A stretch of DNA of 64,000 bases from Centrapalus pauciflorus (Eukaryota > Streptophyta > Magnoliopsida > Asterales > Asteraceae). Made by a program: the position numbers and the translations under genes. The notes below the pieces were generated by a model. That model had not been told where the DNA came from. It saw only the letters and a program-made list of their open reading frames with translations, and made no database searches. The stretch covers positions 248,001-312,000 of the forward strand of contig JAANYP010001187.1 of NCBI GenBank assembly GCA_020465985.1. Direction: 5' to 3'. Of the stretch, positions 35,198 to 46,375 are shown one piece after another; within the stretch, counting starts at the first letter, position 1, and every line of letters starts with the position of its first letter.

Positions 35198-35215
35198 GAA
35201 TGGGCTCCACCACGC
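35198..35215 (-). other. Polypurine tract region of the Tekay-like element
   Basis: The minus strand reads GCGTGGTGGAGCCCATTC before the LTR start. The same wording precedes the LTR at 44809. Confidence 0.7.
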
Positions 35216-35234
35216 ACAAACTTCGTCCCCGAAG

Positions 35235-38200
35235 TTAGCTAGATTCGAACAGACCGGGATATGTAGCTTTCATAACATCTCTCAATTCCCAAGACTGATG
35301 CGAACCTTTGTGGTGTTTCCACTGGACGAGCACCATCTGTATCTCTTTATTCCGAAGCTTTTTGGTCTTCGAGTCTAGAATACGTTCTGGCTCTTCAACC
35401 ATGCGAAGCTTCTTATCAATCTGCAGGTTAACATGTGGTATCTGAACTTCCCTTTCGTCAGCTAAACTCTTTCTTAGATGACTAACATGGAATACAGGAT
35501 GTATTCCAGCTAAGTCTGCTGGTAGATCAAGACGGTAAGACTGATTCCCAATCTTTTCAACGATCTTGAACGGACCAATAAATCTCGGAGCTAGCTTGTT
35601 TCTTTTAATGAACCGCACCACATTCTTCATTGGGGATACTTTTAACATCACCCAATCGTTAACCGCAAAACTTATTGATCTGTGTCGGTTGTCATAATAC
35701 GACTTCTGCCTGCTTTGAGCTTCAAGTATATTCCTTCTAACAAGCTGAATCTTTTCATGAGTCAACTGTAGAAGGGCAGGTCCTGCTATTGGCGATTCGC
35801 CGGTTTCACGCCAACAGGTAGGAGTTCTGCACTTTCTTCCGTACAAAGCTTCAAAAGGAGCCATCTTGATTGTAGAATGATAACTGTTATTATAGGAAAA
35901 TTCGACCAACGGCAAGTGGTCATCCCAGTTACCACCTAAATCAAGAATGCAGGCACGAAGCATATCTTCAAGAGTTAAGATAGTACGCTCACTCTGGCCA
36001 TCTGCATTTGGATGATAAGCAGTACTCATAGAAATCCGAGTACCCATCCCTTCTTGTAATGCTTGCCAGAATCTGGACGTGAAACGACTATCACGATCTG
36101 ATACGATAGACTTTGGCACACCGTGTCGTGAAATAATTTCAGTGATGTACAGCTGCGCCAATCTATCGAGAGAATAAGTTTCTTTTATCGGAATAAAATG
36201 TGCTGATTTCGTTAATCGATCCACGACTACCCAGATGGAGTCGTGTTGTCTCTTGGTCCTTGGCAGTTTTGTGACAAAGTCCATGGTTATATGCTCCCAC
36301 TTCCATTCAGGAACTGGCAGTGGTTGCATATCTCCAAAGGGCTTTTGATGTTCTGCCTTAACCATCTGGCATACTCTACAGCTTTCAACACATTTTCCGA
36401 TATCCTTCTTCATACCTGGCCACCAGTAATCGGCTTTCAGATCGAAATACATCTTTGAACTGCCAGGATGAATGGATAACTTGGACTGATGAGCTTCGGA
36501 CAGAAGAGTGCTACGAATAGAACCATATTTAGGAACCCAGATTCGGTTTCCCTTGAGACAGTGAAGTCCCAAATGGTTCAGAGTTAGAAATTGTAACTGC
36601 CCTTTTAGATTTTCAGAATCTATGTTCTCTTCTTTCAGCGCTTCAGTTTGAGCAACTCGAATATCTTCAATAAGATCAGAAGAGAATATAACTGGAGTTA
36701 AGGCATAGCAGCACTTTTCTGGATACACTTTTCTACTCAATGCATCCGCGACAACATTTGCTTTGCCGGGATGATATAAGATCTCGCAATCATAATCCTT
36801 GATAAGCTCCAAGGATCGACGCTGTTTCATATTCAGATCTTTTTGAGTGAAAAGGTATTTGAGACTCTTATGATCGGTGTAGAGCTGACACCGAGTCCCA
36901 TATAGATAGTGACGCCAGATCTTCAGTGCAAAGGTAACAGCAGCCAACTCAAGATCATGAGTTGGTGCACTTTTCTCGTAGTCTTTCAATTGCCTTGAAG
37001 CGTAGGCAATTACTTTTCCCCTTTGCATAAGAACACATCCTAAGCCAGTACCAGAAGCGTCGCTGTAAACAACGAAATCGTCATTACCTTCTGGCAAGGA
37101 TAGAATCGGCGCTTGAATAAGCTTTTGCTTCAGAATGTCAAATGCCTCTTGCTGTTTATCAGACCAAACGAAAGGAGTATTCTTTCGTGTTAGCGTCGTT
37201 AGAGGTACAGCAATCTTCGAGAAGTCCTTTATGAATCGCCGGTAGTAACCAGCCAATCCGAGGAAACTTCTTATTTCAGAGGCATTGCGAGGCGTTTGCC
37301 ATTTCTGAACGGCCTCGACTTTCGAAGGATCAACAGAAATTCCTTCGCCAGAAACAACATGGCCAAGGAACTGGATCTATAAGAATCAAGATAGAAATTC
37401 AAATTCTGAAATGGATCATAGAATAGTTAAGGAAACAGCTCAAGACTTATATAATAGAGATTATACCTGTCTGAGCCAAAATTCGCACTTAGAGAATTTT
37501 GCGTAGAGTCTTTCTTTTCTTAATAACTCTAGCAATTGCCGCAGATGAATAGAATGATCAGCCTCCGTTTTGGAGTAAATCAGAATATCGTCTATGAACA
37601 CGATAACTGATTTATCCAACATTGGTCTGCACACACGATTCATGAGGTCCATGAATGCCGCTGGTGCATTTGTCAAGCCGAACGGCATCACGAGAAATTC
37701 GTAATGGCCGTATCTTGTACGGAAAGCTGTCTTTGGAACATCTTCTTCTCTGACTTTTAACTGATGATACCCAGATCGGAGATCTATTTTCGAGAAATAG
37801 CTGGCTCCTTGCAGCTGATCAAACAGATCATCGATTCTGGGCAGAGGATACTTATTCTTTATTGTAACCTTATTCAACTCGCGGTAGTCGATGCACATAC
37901 GGAAAGTTCCGTCTTTCTTTTTAACAAACAGAACTGGTGCACCCCATGGAGAAGAACTCGGTCGGATAAACCCCTTCTCCAACAGCTCTTGCAGTTGCTT
38001 TGACATTTCCTGCATTTCTGCAGGTGCAAGTCTGTATGGAGCCTTCGCAATAGGAGCCGCACCAGGAACCAAGTCAATACTAAACTCGACTTGACGTTCC
38101 GGTGGCACTCCAGAAATGTCGTCAGGAAAGACGTCCGGGAACTCGCAGACTATCGGGATATCAGACAGAGATTTCCTTTCAGGGTTGGTTTCGGATAAAG

Positions 38201-38915
38201 CATAGCACAAATAAGATTCGCGACCTTTAGATAGATACTTATGTGCTTTTTCAATGGAAATGAAGCAGTGATCACCTTTTCGCTTTTCGCCTTTAATCTC
38301 TAACACTCGGCCGTCTGTAGTCTTGATTCGGATGATTCGGCGGTTGCAGACAATAGTAGCTTCATTTTTCGTTAGCCAATCCATGCCGATAATAACGTCG
38401 AACTCTTTTAACGGTATCGGGATGAGGTCGAGGTTGAATACAATGTTATTTACAAGTAGAGTGCAGTTTCGGTAAACGGAATCAGCCATAACGAAATTGT
38501 TACTGGCTGTCTCAATGTCTAGAATCACAGGAAGTTTTGATGGAGCTTTATGTAGTCTTGATGCAAAAAAAGTCGATATAAAAGAACGACTTGCGCCAGA
38601 ATCAAATAGTATACGTGCCGGAATCGAATTAAGTAAAAACATACCCGTAACTACATCAGGCGTTTCTTTGGCTTCCTCGGCAGTGATTTGGAAAGCTCGT
38701 GTCCGGGCAATTGGCGTTGCAGCAGAACTTTTTCCCGAAGAACCTCCCGCAGATGATTGAGACTGATATCGCGGCCCGCTTCTACACTGATACATGAAGT
38801 GCCCTCGTTTCCCGCACTTTGCACATCCACGTCCCTGCTGTGGACATTCCTCGCTGCTATGACCTATCATGTTGCATGAGAAGCAAGTGACATCTTCTGG
38901 ATTGCACAACCCCAT
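35235..38915 (-). CDS. pol: Pol of the Tekay-like element: zinc knuckles, protease, RT, RNase H, integrase, chromodomain
   Basis: The first exon-like frame (38915-37467) holds two zinc knuckles (CFSCNMIGHSSEEC and CAKCGKRGHFMYQC), protease FDSGASRSFIS (~38600) and RT with FRMCIDYRELNK, LVMPFGLTNAPAAF and catalytic FIDDILIYS (~37590). The second (37376-35235) continues in phase with RNase H (VVYSDASGTGLG ~37060, TDHKSLKYL ~36870) and integrase (zinc part ending CRVCQMVKAEH ~36370; D in MDFVTKLP, D in SDRDSRFTS, E in NADGQSERT). The end is VFHVSHLRKS plus a chromodomain-like tail (QWKHHKGSHQSWELRD). The 90 bases between the parts carry in-frame stops but are GT-AG bounded, so they are treated as an intron. 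If it is spliced, pol is complete. Upstream, the knuckles are out of frame with the capsid ORF. Confidence 0.88.
37377..37466 (-). other. Probable 90-bp intron in the RT/RNase H coding region
   Basis: On the minus strand the interval begins GTATAATCTC and ends GATTCTTATAG, lies at a codon boundary (phase 0), is ~73% A+T and contains an in-frame TAA. The amino acids on each side (FWLRQ and IQFLGHVV) are adjacent in typical Gypsy RTs. A CTTAAC branch-like sequence sits inside. Confidence 0.7.
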
Positions 38916-39888
38916 GTGTGACTTTCTGCATCGCCTGCAGAATCGTGGTTCGTTTGTAGGGAATACGCTTGGGCTTTCGGTTGTGAATTATGCTGATAGG
39001 ATTGCTGAGTCTGAGATTATTTGGCTTAAAGAATCTGCCAAATCGCTGTTTCTTTGGAGGAGACGGGTTCATCGGATTGGTAGACGGAGCGTATAGCTGA
39101 TCGCCGTACTCTAAGTAACCTCGCTCGATTTGTCTAGCCGCTTCAACCATTTCCAAGTAACTCTTGTATTTAATCGCGCTCATCGGATGTCTGTATCTAG
39201 GATTGAGTCCTACTCGGAACCTATTCATTTTCCTTTCCTCTGTTGCCACTTGGTATGAAGAATAACCGCATAATCGCGAAAACTCGTGCTCGTATTCGTC
39301 GACTGTCTTTGTTCCCTGAGTCAGCTGCATCAGTTGTACTTCCATTTTATCTCGCTGGTCGATCGGGCAGTACTTGGCATTAAACATTTCGAGGAATTGT
39401 TCCCATTCTAAAGTCTGAATCACCTCCTCACCGTATATGCTTCGCTGTGTCTTCCACCATGCACGAGCAGCTCCAACAAACAACGCAGATGCGTAGCTCA
39501 CTTTCTTAGAATCTAAACAGTCAGAGATTCTAAAAATTTCTTCCGTATGACTGATCCAATCCATCGCCTGAATCGGATCAACTGTACCCTCAAAATTCAG
39601 GGCACCGCTTGCTTTGAAATCCTTAAACTTACAGCCTTTAGGCTGCTCGATTTGAGTTTCAGGGGTAGAGTTATCAGAATCAGATTCTTCATTCTGAACT
39701 TGTTTATCTTTTCGCTTATTTTTCTTATCATTACGTCTTTTAGTTTCAGCCTCATCTCTGGCCTGAAACTGTTCTTGCATAATCTTATTCTGTTGTTCTG
39801 AGTGTTGTGCTAGTAATTGTTGCATCATCTCAAACATTTGTTGTGGGGTCATGTTGTTGGGAATATCACCTGATCCTGATCCTGACAT
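38857..39888 (-). CDS. gag: Gag capsid ORF of the Tekay-like element
   Basis: The ORF starts at ATG 39888 (MSGSGSGDIPNNMTPQQ), 180 bases after the PBS, and is open for 343 codons. The retrotrans_gag-type capsid is recognisable: WISHTEEIF, ARAWWKTQRS, FNAKYCPIDQRDKMEVQ, YEHEFSRLCGYSS and FRVGLNPRYR. A near-copy of this region occurs in the adjacent plus-strand element (42319-43251). The frame passes out of register near 38950-39000: the zinc-knuckle tail is encoded in the pol frame. One or two small indels are therefore likely, or a frameshifting signal is used; with LTRs this similar the lesion would be recent. It would form virus-like particles in an intact element. Confidence 0.85.
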   Translation of the reverse strand: MSGSGSGDIPNNMTPQQMFEMMQQLLAQHSEQQNKIMQEQFQARDEAETKRRNDKKNKRKDKQVQNEESDSDNSTPETQIEQPKGCKFKDFKASGALNFEGTVDPIQAMDWISHTEEIFRISDCLDSKKVSYASALFVGAARAWWKTQRSIYGEEVIQTLEWEQFLEMFNAKYCPIDQRDKMEVQLMQLTQGTKTVDEYEHEFSRLCGYSSYQVATEERKMNRFRVGLNPRYRHPMSAIKYKSYLEMVEAARQIERGYLEYGDQLYAPSTNPMNPSPPKKQRFGRFFKPNNLRLSNPISIIHNRKPKRIPYKRTTILQAMQKVTHGVVQSRRCHLLLMQHDRS

Positions 39889-40070
39889 CTTCTACTGAAA
39901 ATTAAAATCAATTAACTATCAGTTTATAGACTTAGATCTATGTACCCTTTTCCCATCCTAATAGTCTGTACATCCTATCTCAGTTCAATCCACCTAAATG
40001 ATTGATATATATGTATTGCTTCAGTTTGAGATCAAGTATACTTACGTAATACTTGATTCACTCAAACTAG
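39889..40070 (-). other. Leader of the Tekay-like element
   Basis: A short non-coding stretch between the PBS and the gag ATG with no other feature. Confidence 0.7.
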
Positions 40071-40084
40071 TGCTCTGATACCAT
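40071..40084 (-). other. Primer binding site of the Tekay-like element
   Basis: The minus strand reads TGGTATCAGAGCA next to the 5' LTR end: initiator-Met type. Confidence 0.9.
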
Positions 40085-40086
40085 CC

Positions 40087-42318
40087 TGTGAAGACCACCC
40101 CTCACGGGGTAGTTCACACCAGTCTAGGTCCCACATCATGCAATACGATATCAATCAAACTAAGATAGAGTAATTATAATGCGGAAAATTAAATTACAGT
40201 ACAAGCTATTAAGATTTAAGTTTAATACAGATTAAGTTTTTAAATTAAACTTATAAAGGGCACAAGTCTAATCTAATTCATGTCATCATATTATCAAAAG
40301 AAATCTACCCAGATCACCACAATATCATCATCCAATTAGTACCAAAATGAGATCGTTGAGTAGAGGTCTATGATACTTCTGTCTTGATCGTGTAAGACCT
40401 AAGAACTAGGTCCGGCAGGTGACTTTCCTTTTCTTTTTCCTGTAAAATATTAAAGCAACATCTGTAAGCAAAGCTTAGTGAGTTTATAGATTTTCAATAT
40501 TAACATGCGTGTCAAGCGGAGTCATAATTCTAAGCGTGATAAGTCTTGGCTGCCGCTACAGCCCTCATCATGATTGAGATATAGTATCTTAAGATCGGAT
40601 GATGTTCAAACCACACTCACGCTTATATCGTGGGGATCAGCCACATACTGGGCTAGCTACCAGTAGGTCAACATGGCCGAACATCGGAGGTCATTACCAA
40701 GTTCGTGAGAACTGGTGGAATAGCCAGGTCTAGAACAATAGACCATAAGGGCTAGTCAAGCTGAATAAATCTTATCAAGTCTGATCAATGAAGTAAGCAT
40801 AAGTCTTAGAAGTCATGATAGCAACGAATCATAAAGCAAAGTCTGAAGCGCTAATAAATGCAATATGAAATGATAAGCAAATAGCTATCATGATTCACTG
40901 GGCAACACCCATCCATGGTGTGCACATGTCTCAATCCAGCTGATAAATGAATGTCAAATAATGTAACAGCATCAATATATCTCAAACGGATCTTTGCATG
41001 TTCAATTTGAATATCTATAACTCACAGTGTTGGGTCTTGGTCAAACAGATATATGAATCTGCCACCTGAGTTATCTCAGGATTTTGTCAATCTTTTCTCT
41101 GTCAAATCAAGTCTCTGACCCGCTTTAAATCTTTTAAAATCTTTGTCTAGATGTTCAGAATTTCACTGAACCTGTCCAGAATTATCATATCATATCATAT
41201 CAATATCATATCATTATTATCATTTCTTTAGTCGTTAAGATCTTTATTTTATCTGATTCTGATAATTGTTTGTTCATATATCATCTTAAGCTTGGAACAA
41301 ATCAGATTTTGAATTTAAAGGCATCAGATTCGAAACACCTACACATTTCGAGTTTAACTAACTAGATTCGAGAACATAGATCAGATTCGAATACATATCA
41401 TTCGAATCTGATGACTTAGATTCGAAGCTTCTATAGAATAGATTCTAAGGGATAGATTCGAATTAGTGATATAGATTCAAGCCATCCATGCATATAGATT
41501 TGAATTTAAGACTTAGATTCGATGCACTTTCCTAGATTCGAACACATAGAATCGAACCTACATAATCTCGAATCTAGATGATTAGATTCGAACCATACAC
41601 CCAATTCGAATCTAATTGAATATTTTCGAATCTAACACCATTTCGAGTCTGTTCTATGCATTTTCGAATCTGATCATAATATCCTCGAATCTGATCATAT
41701 TTACAACTCTAAAACTTGGATTTCTAAGGCATAAATCACATATATAATCAATATTAAGCCTATGTTCGATTATCTTATACTTATCTTTAGTTAAATCTGA
41801 TAAAATAGCTTTAAATTTCATAAAGTTTAATAGATTCGAAATACCGAATATATATATAAAACGTAAAATTATAAAATCTTACCTCAATTCGTATGATCTC
41901 ACGCAGGAATTTGGTATAATCGCGTAGTATTCGCCGAGATCTTCCTAACGGTATATTTATCTTGATAATCGGATAGTCGGTTTAGGAGAAATTTTAGAGA
42001 GAAGTTAGAGAGAGAAACTAGAGAGAGTTTTAGAGAGAGAGTTAGAGAGAGAGACAAATCTGAATTCTGAGTTTAAATTTCTCGTTTATATACGTCGTCT
42101 AGTTATATTTGCTAGCTAACTCACTTTCATTGTTGTATATTATATCTCTTTTATTTTATTTTCTTTAATAATTAAATAAATTCATAGATTAAATATTTAT
42201 ATAATTTAATTTAATATTTCATTATTAATTAAATTATAATTCAAATAATTTAACATTATTGCATTATCAGTTCAAAATGTTACTGAGTTTACGACTAGAT
42301 AAAAATTAGGTTGTTACA
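40087..42318 (-). repeat. 5' LTR of the Tekay-like element, 2.23 kb
   Basis: This is the right-hand LTR copy, nearly identical to 32979-35197. It has an extra ATATC-type repeat near 41190 and contains the TTCGAA array at 41317-41710. Confidence 0.95.
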
Positions 42319-43251
42319 ATAAGTCATACTGAAGAAATCTTCAGTATCTCAGAATGTCTGGACAGCAATAAAGTTAAGTTTGCTACAGCACTGTTCGTTT
42401 GAGCTGCTAGAGCCTGGTGGAAAACACAAAGGAGCATCTATGGTGAGGAAGCAATTACGACATTGGACTGGGAGCAGTTCTTGGAAATGTTCAACGCCAA
42501 ATACTGTCCAACGGATAAACAAGATGAGCTCGAGATGCAGTTGATGCAGTTGAAACAAGGAACTAAGACTGTTGATGAATATGAGCATGAGTTCTCGAGA
42601 CTTTGCGGTTACTCATCATATCAAGTAGCAACAGAAGAGCGTAAGATAAACCGATTCATACTGGGTCTGAATCCAACATATAGAAGACAAATGAGTAGCA
42701 TAAAGTTCAAAACGTATCTCAGCATAGTGGAAGCAGCAAGGATGGTGGAGCGAGAATTCACAGATTCGAGTTGTGAACCCGTTATGATGGCTATAAGTCC
42801 TACATGTCCATCTCCACCTAAGAAACAGAAATCCAGTAGATTCTTCGGTTCATCAAAGTCCAGTCAGCAGCAGTCACAAGCGTCCTCTACACCTCAGAAG
42901 ACTAGAGTTTATTCCATACAGTCAGGAGCACGATCGTGTAAACGTTGTAACAAATTTCATAGTGGACGCTGCAATCCGAGAGATGTGACCTGTTACACTT
43001 GCAACCGGATTGGACATGGAAGCGATGAGTGCCCAGAAAGAAACGACGTATGCTACAACTGTGGTGAGCGTGGACATTATGCCAAGCATTGCCCAAATGC
43101 ACGCATGCTTACTAATCAGGAGCAACCAGTTAGTAGAGAAAATCAGCAAAGTACTACAATGATACCTACAGCTAAGGCGCGAGCTTTCCATATAACTGCT
43201 GAGGATGCCGAGGAGACACTAGAGACGCCAAAAGACCATAACGGTAACTAA
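42319..43251 (+). pseudogene. gag: Gag of a second, plus-strand Tekay-like element (N-terminus missing)
   Basis: The sequence enters gag in mid-codon context at ISHTEEIF directly beside the Gypsy LTR and continues to TAA 43249-43251. One in-frame TGA occurs at ~42397. Capsid motifs (ARAWWKTQRS, FNAKYCPTDKQDELEMQ, YEHEFSRLCGYSS) parallel those of the minus-strand element. A three-part cysteine region (CKRCNKFHSGRC, CYTCNRIGHGSDEC, CYNCGERGHYAKHC) follows. The gag-pro boundary then simply ends: no protease, RT or integrase follows. The N-terminal third and the 5' LTR should lie upstream but are not next to it, having been replaced by the minus-strand element. Confidence 0.85.
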
Positions 43252-44808
43252 GAATAAGTTTCTTATATGAGTAAATGATTTAATTCCATTACCATATGAA
43301 TTTCAATTCCAAAATAAGTATGGAGTTAACTGTACAACCCTGTCATCGATAGTGAATAATGCGGATGACATATGGGTTGTATCAGTTTAAGTCACGATAC
43401 AAATATTTTTCCAATCAGTTGTTATACCTATGAACAACATAGGTGTTGTAATCTTATTTGTTTATGATTCAAAAGCTCTAAGAAATCAAAATATAATCCT
43501 AAAACATAAGTTACTTCGTAAATCCTTGTAATCAGAAAGATTACAGCGTGTCTTACAATGAGACAGAGGTAGAAGTTGCTGATCCAATAAAATCAATGAG
43601 AAGATGATCCTTTGAACCAAATTGTCAAAGCACCGAAAGACAACTTGAATAGAAATCAAAGAATTCAGAGGCACAAAGCGAGAGTGATAAAGAAATAAAT
43701 TAAGATTTTGTAAAGTCAAGCGATTAGCCATGAATGGCTAATGAAAAGCCCATCATATGTCAATATAGATGTAAGTGTGGATTCTCATTATGTCGCCGCG
43801 AGACTAGTGAGATATCCAATATGGAATTCCTATTCCACCTAACTGTGCATAAAATAAAAGCTTATGCCAAAAGAGTGAAGTAGTCTTAAATTCAGAGATT
43901 CACTCATGAAAAGTCAAACCTAAGTTTGTACATATAATTAAATGGAATTCCTATTCCATATTGCTTGTCAGAGCAAAGAAATTGCAAGTCTTCACAACAA
44001 GTCAGCGCTAATCAGAAATAGTTAAGTGATTGATGGTGATGACATCATCAATAAGAGAAGTATTTCCTAAAGTACAAATATTAGACTTCCAAAAGCTATG
44101 AGATAGTGATATGAGTTAATTAATGCATTAAGTTGTTAGCTGAATTGAATAAGATATATTTTAAATCTCAAAGTATAAACCTACATAGAAAATGTATTAT
44201 TGATAAGTCAGAGTTCCTAAAATGCATAAAAGTCGTGCATATGTCAAATATTAAGTGGTATAATGCCGAAAGAATCAATGAATATATCAGTATTAAAAGT
44301 CAAGGAAAAGAGAGATTTGAGTTAATTAATGTATTGAATTTCTACTCAAATTGATTGAAGCATATTTTAAATCTCAAAAATCCATAAAGTGGATATATAA
44401 ATGAAAATTCGGCAATAATACAGATGAAAGATTTAAAAAGTCATAATTGACTCAAGAGCAAAAGAAAGAAATATATGATCTAACTCATGAATTAAGTTAG
44501 TGTCTGAATTGATTAAGGCATAAAGCTCATATATTAAGAGTATGAATAATAAGTCAGAGCATCTAAAATGATCAAACAGCAAAGTATTGAATCAAATATA
44601 AACTCTGAAAAGAGAAAATTTAAATTCTTGTGCTTGAGAATCTCAAAGAAATAAAAAACATGAAATACAGATGGCGCTCGTTCAGTAGAAACACCACAAA
44701 AGTTCGTATCAGTCTTGGGAATCAGGATATCATAAAAAGCTATATGCCCAAGTCTGTTCGAACATATCTAACTTCGGGGACGAAGTTTGTGCGTGGTGGA
44801 GCCCATTC
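43252..44808 (+). other. Non-coding interior between gag and LTR of the plus-strand element
   Basis: 1.56 kb of AT-rich sequence fills the place of pol. No enzymatic motif is recognisable. Words such as GAATTCCTATTCCA and TTAATTAATG-ATTAAGTT recur. The last bases (CGTGGTGGAGCCCATTC) are the same PPT as in the Tekay-like element. Confidence 0.7.
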
Positions 44809-45458
44809 TGTAACAACCTAAACTTTAATCAACAACGATTAACAATGTTTACCGTTAATTGAAAATTAAAAGACAATTATGCTAATTGATTTAAAATATA
44901 GTTGACCATATTTAACATAAGTTACATAAATTAATAAAAGTTATAAACGAAGTTGAGGGATCAAAATGCAAATTAACTAAACTTTTAAGAATAAAAGACA
45001 TAATTAATTTGTTGGATGATTCATTTAATCATCTGCTTATTTCTAACACACACCAACTACACACACATAACCCTCTTTTATCTCCCTTTTCTCTAGAAAT
45101 TTGTATAAGTCCTCATCAAATCAACAAGATAACTACATAATCAGAAACAAGGAATCAAGAGGAACAAAGTAATATCAAGATTTGTGAGGTAATTTCTATG
45201 TTTAATTTGCTCTTTGGTTCCATATGAAACCTACGGCTTCTATGGGTTTAAGAAAACAAAAAAATTGATCTTCAAAAACATGAAATTAACCAAGATTAGA
45301 GTTACAAATTTGAAAGTTATAGCATGCATGTAATCATTATGGGTTTAGTTCATCATATTAGCATTTTGAAACCTAAATTTTGATGTATTTGTTGCTGGAA
45401 ATAGTAACAGAAAGAAAGAAAAGTGCAGTTGTGTGTGTATGTGTGTTTGCATGAAAAC

Positions 45459-45976
45459 ACCGAAACCATGGAATTGGTTTCGGTAACACCTGAAAGCATC
45501 CAACACCTTTTAATATCCTTGAATGACTGCTGAAATAAAAAGAAAACAGAAGTATAAGGGCTGTAATATGTGCGTGTGAAAGTTGCATGAGTACCGAAAC
45601 CTATAGAGATAATACCGAAACCATATTGGTTTCGGTAACAGCCTGAAACCATCACTGAAATCTCAAAACTACCGAGACCATAAGTTAATACCGAAACCTT
45701 GAAAGGTTTCGGTAACATCTAAGCTACCGAGACCCTCCCTGAACATATAGAATACCGAAACTCGGGATAGTACCAAGACCCACGAAGCCAATACCGAAAC
45801 CTTGAAAAGGTTTCGGTAATTTTAAAAACAATTGAGACCACCACCGAGACCACATATGTAATACCGAAACCATCCATGTAATGATAAAACCTTATGGTTT
45901 CGGTATAATCATTACTGAAACATGTTAAATACCGAGAACTACATGAAGCTACCGAAACCTTGTAAGGTTTCGGTAA
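45459..45976. repeat. Array of TACCGAAACC/GGTTTCGGTA hairpins in the LTR
   Basis: Inverted pairs sit at 45459-45486, 45613-45637, 45689-45715, 45792-45819, 45862-45906 and 45950-45976, with loops of a few bases (longer in the fifth). Single copies of ACCGAGACC lie between them. Stems are 9-12 bp. Confidence 0.9.
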
Positions 45977-46064
45977 TCTCACACCATACTGAAACATGTT
46001 CAGCAAGAATAAGGCCCCTGTATGTGTGTTTGTGTGTATAACTCAGCAGCATTCTCCTTCCATC

Positions 46065-46067
<3 letters not shown>

Positions 46068-46113
<46 letters not shown>

Positions 46114-46280
46114 AGCCTCGAATATGTGTGCAGTGGGTGAAATGTGTGTGTATGCATGCAGTTTTGTATATATATATAAGCATGTGTGTGCTGTCGGGTC
46201 AAAGCAAAACAGAAACAGATACAATAGGTTCAGCAGCCGTATATATATACATATATATACTTATGAGTGCAGTGTGTGTG

Positions 46281-46374
<94 letters not shown>

Positions 46375-46375
46375 G
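46068..46375. repeat. TA microsatellites within the LTR
   Basis: Two long TA runs (46068-46110 and 46284-46373) are separated by GT-rich sequence. ORFs here are low-complexity artefacts. Confidence 0.95.

Larger units (their letters stand above)
32979..42318 (-). mobile_element. Tekay-like Ty3/Gypsy chromovirus, 9.3 kb, recent
   Basis: Two 2.2-kb LTRs, ~99% identical by eye, bound a minus-strand gag-pol with protease, RT, RNase H, integrase and a chromodomain-like tail. That order is Ty3/Gypsy and the tail marks a chromovirus, most like the Tekay/Del clade. An initiator-Met PBS (40071-40084) and a PPT (35198-35215) are intact. The flanking 5-mers do not match (CATAT left, ATAAG right). The left neighbour is third ORF X and the right neighbour is the gag of another Gypsy element, so the copy sits at a recombination or deletion junction. 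Confidence 0.92.
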
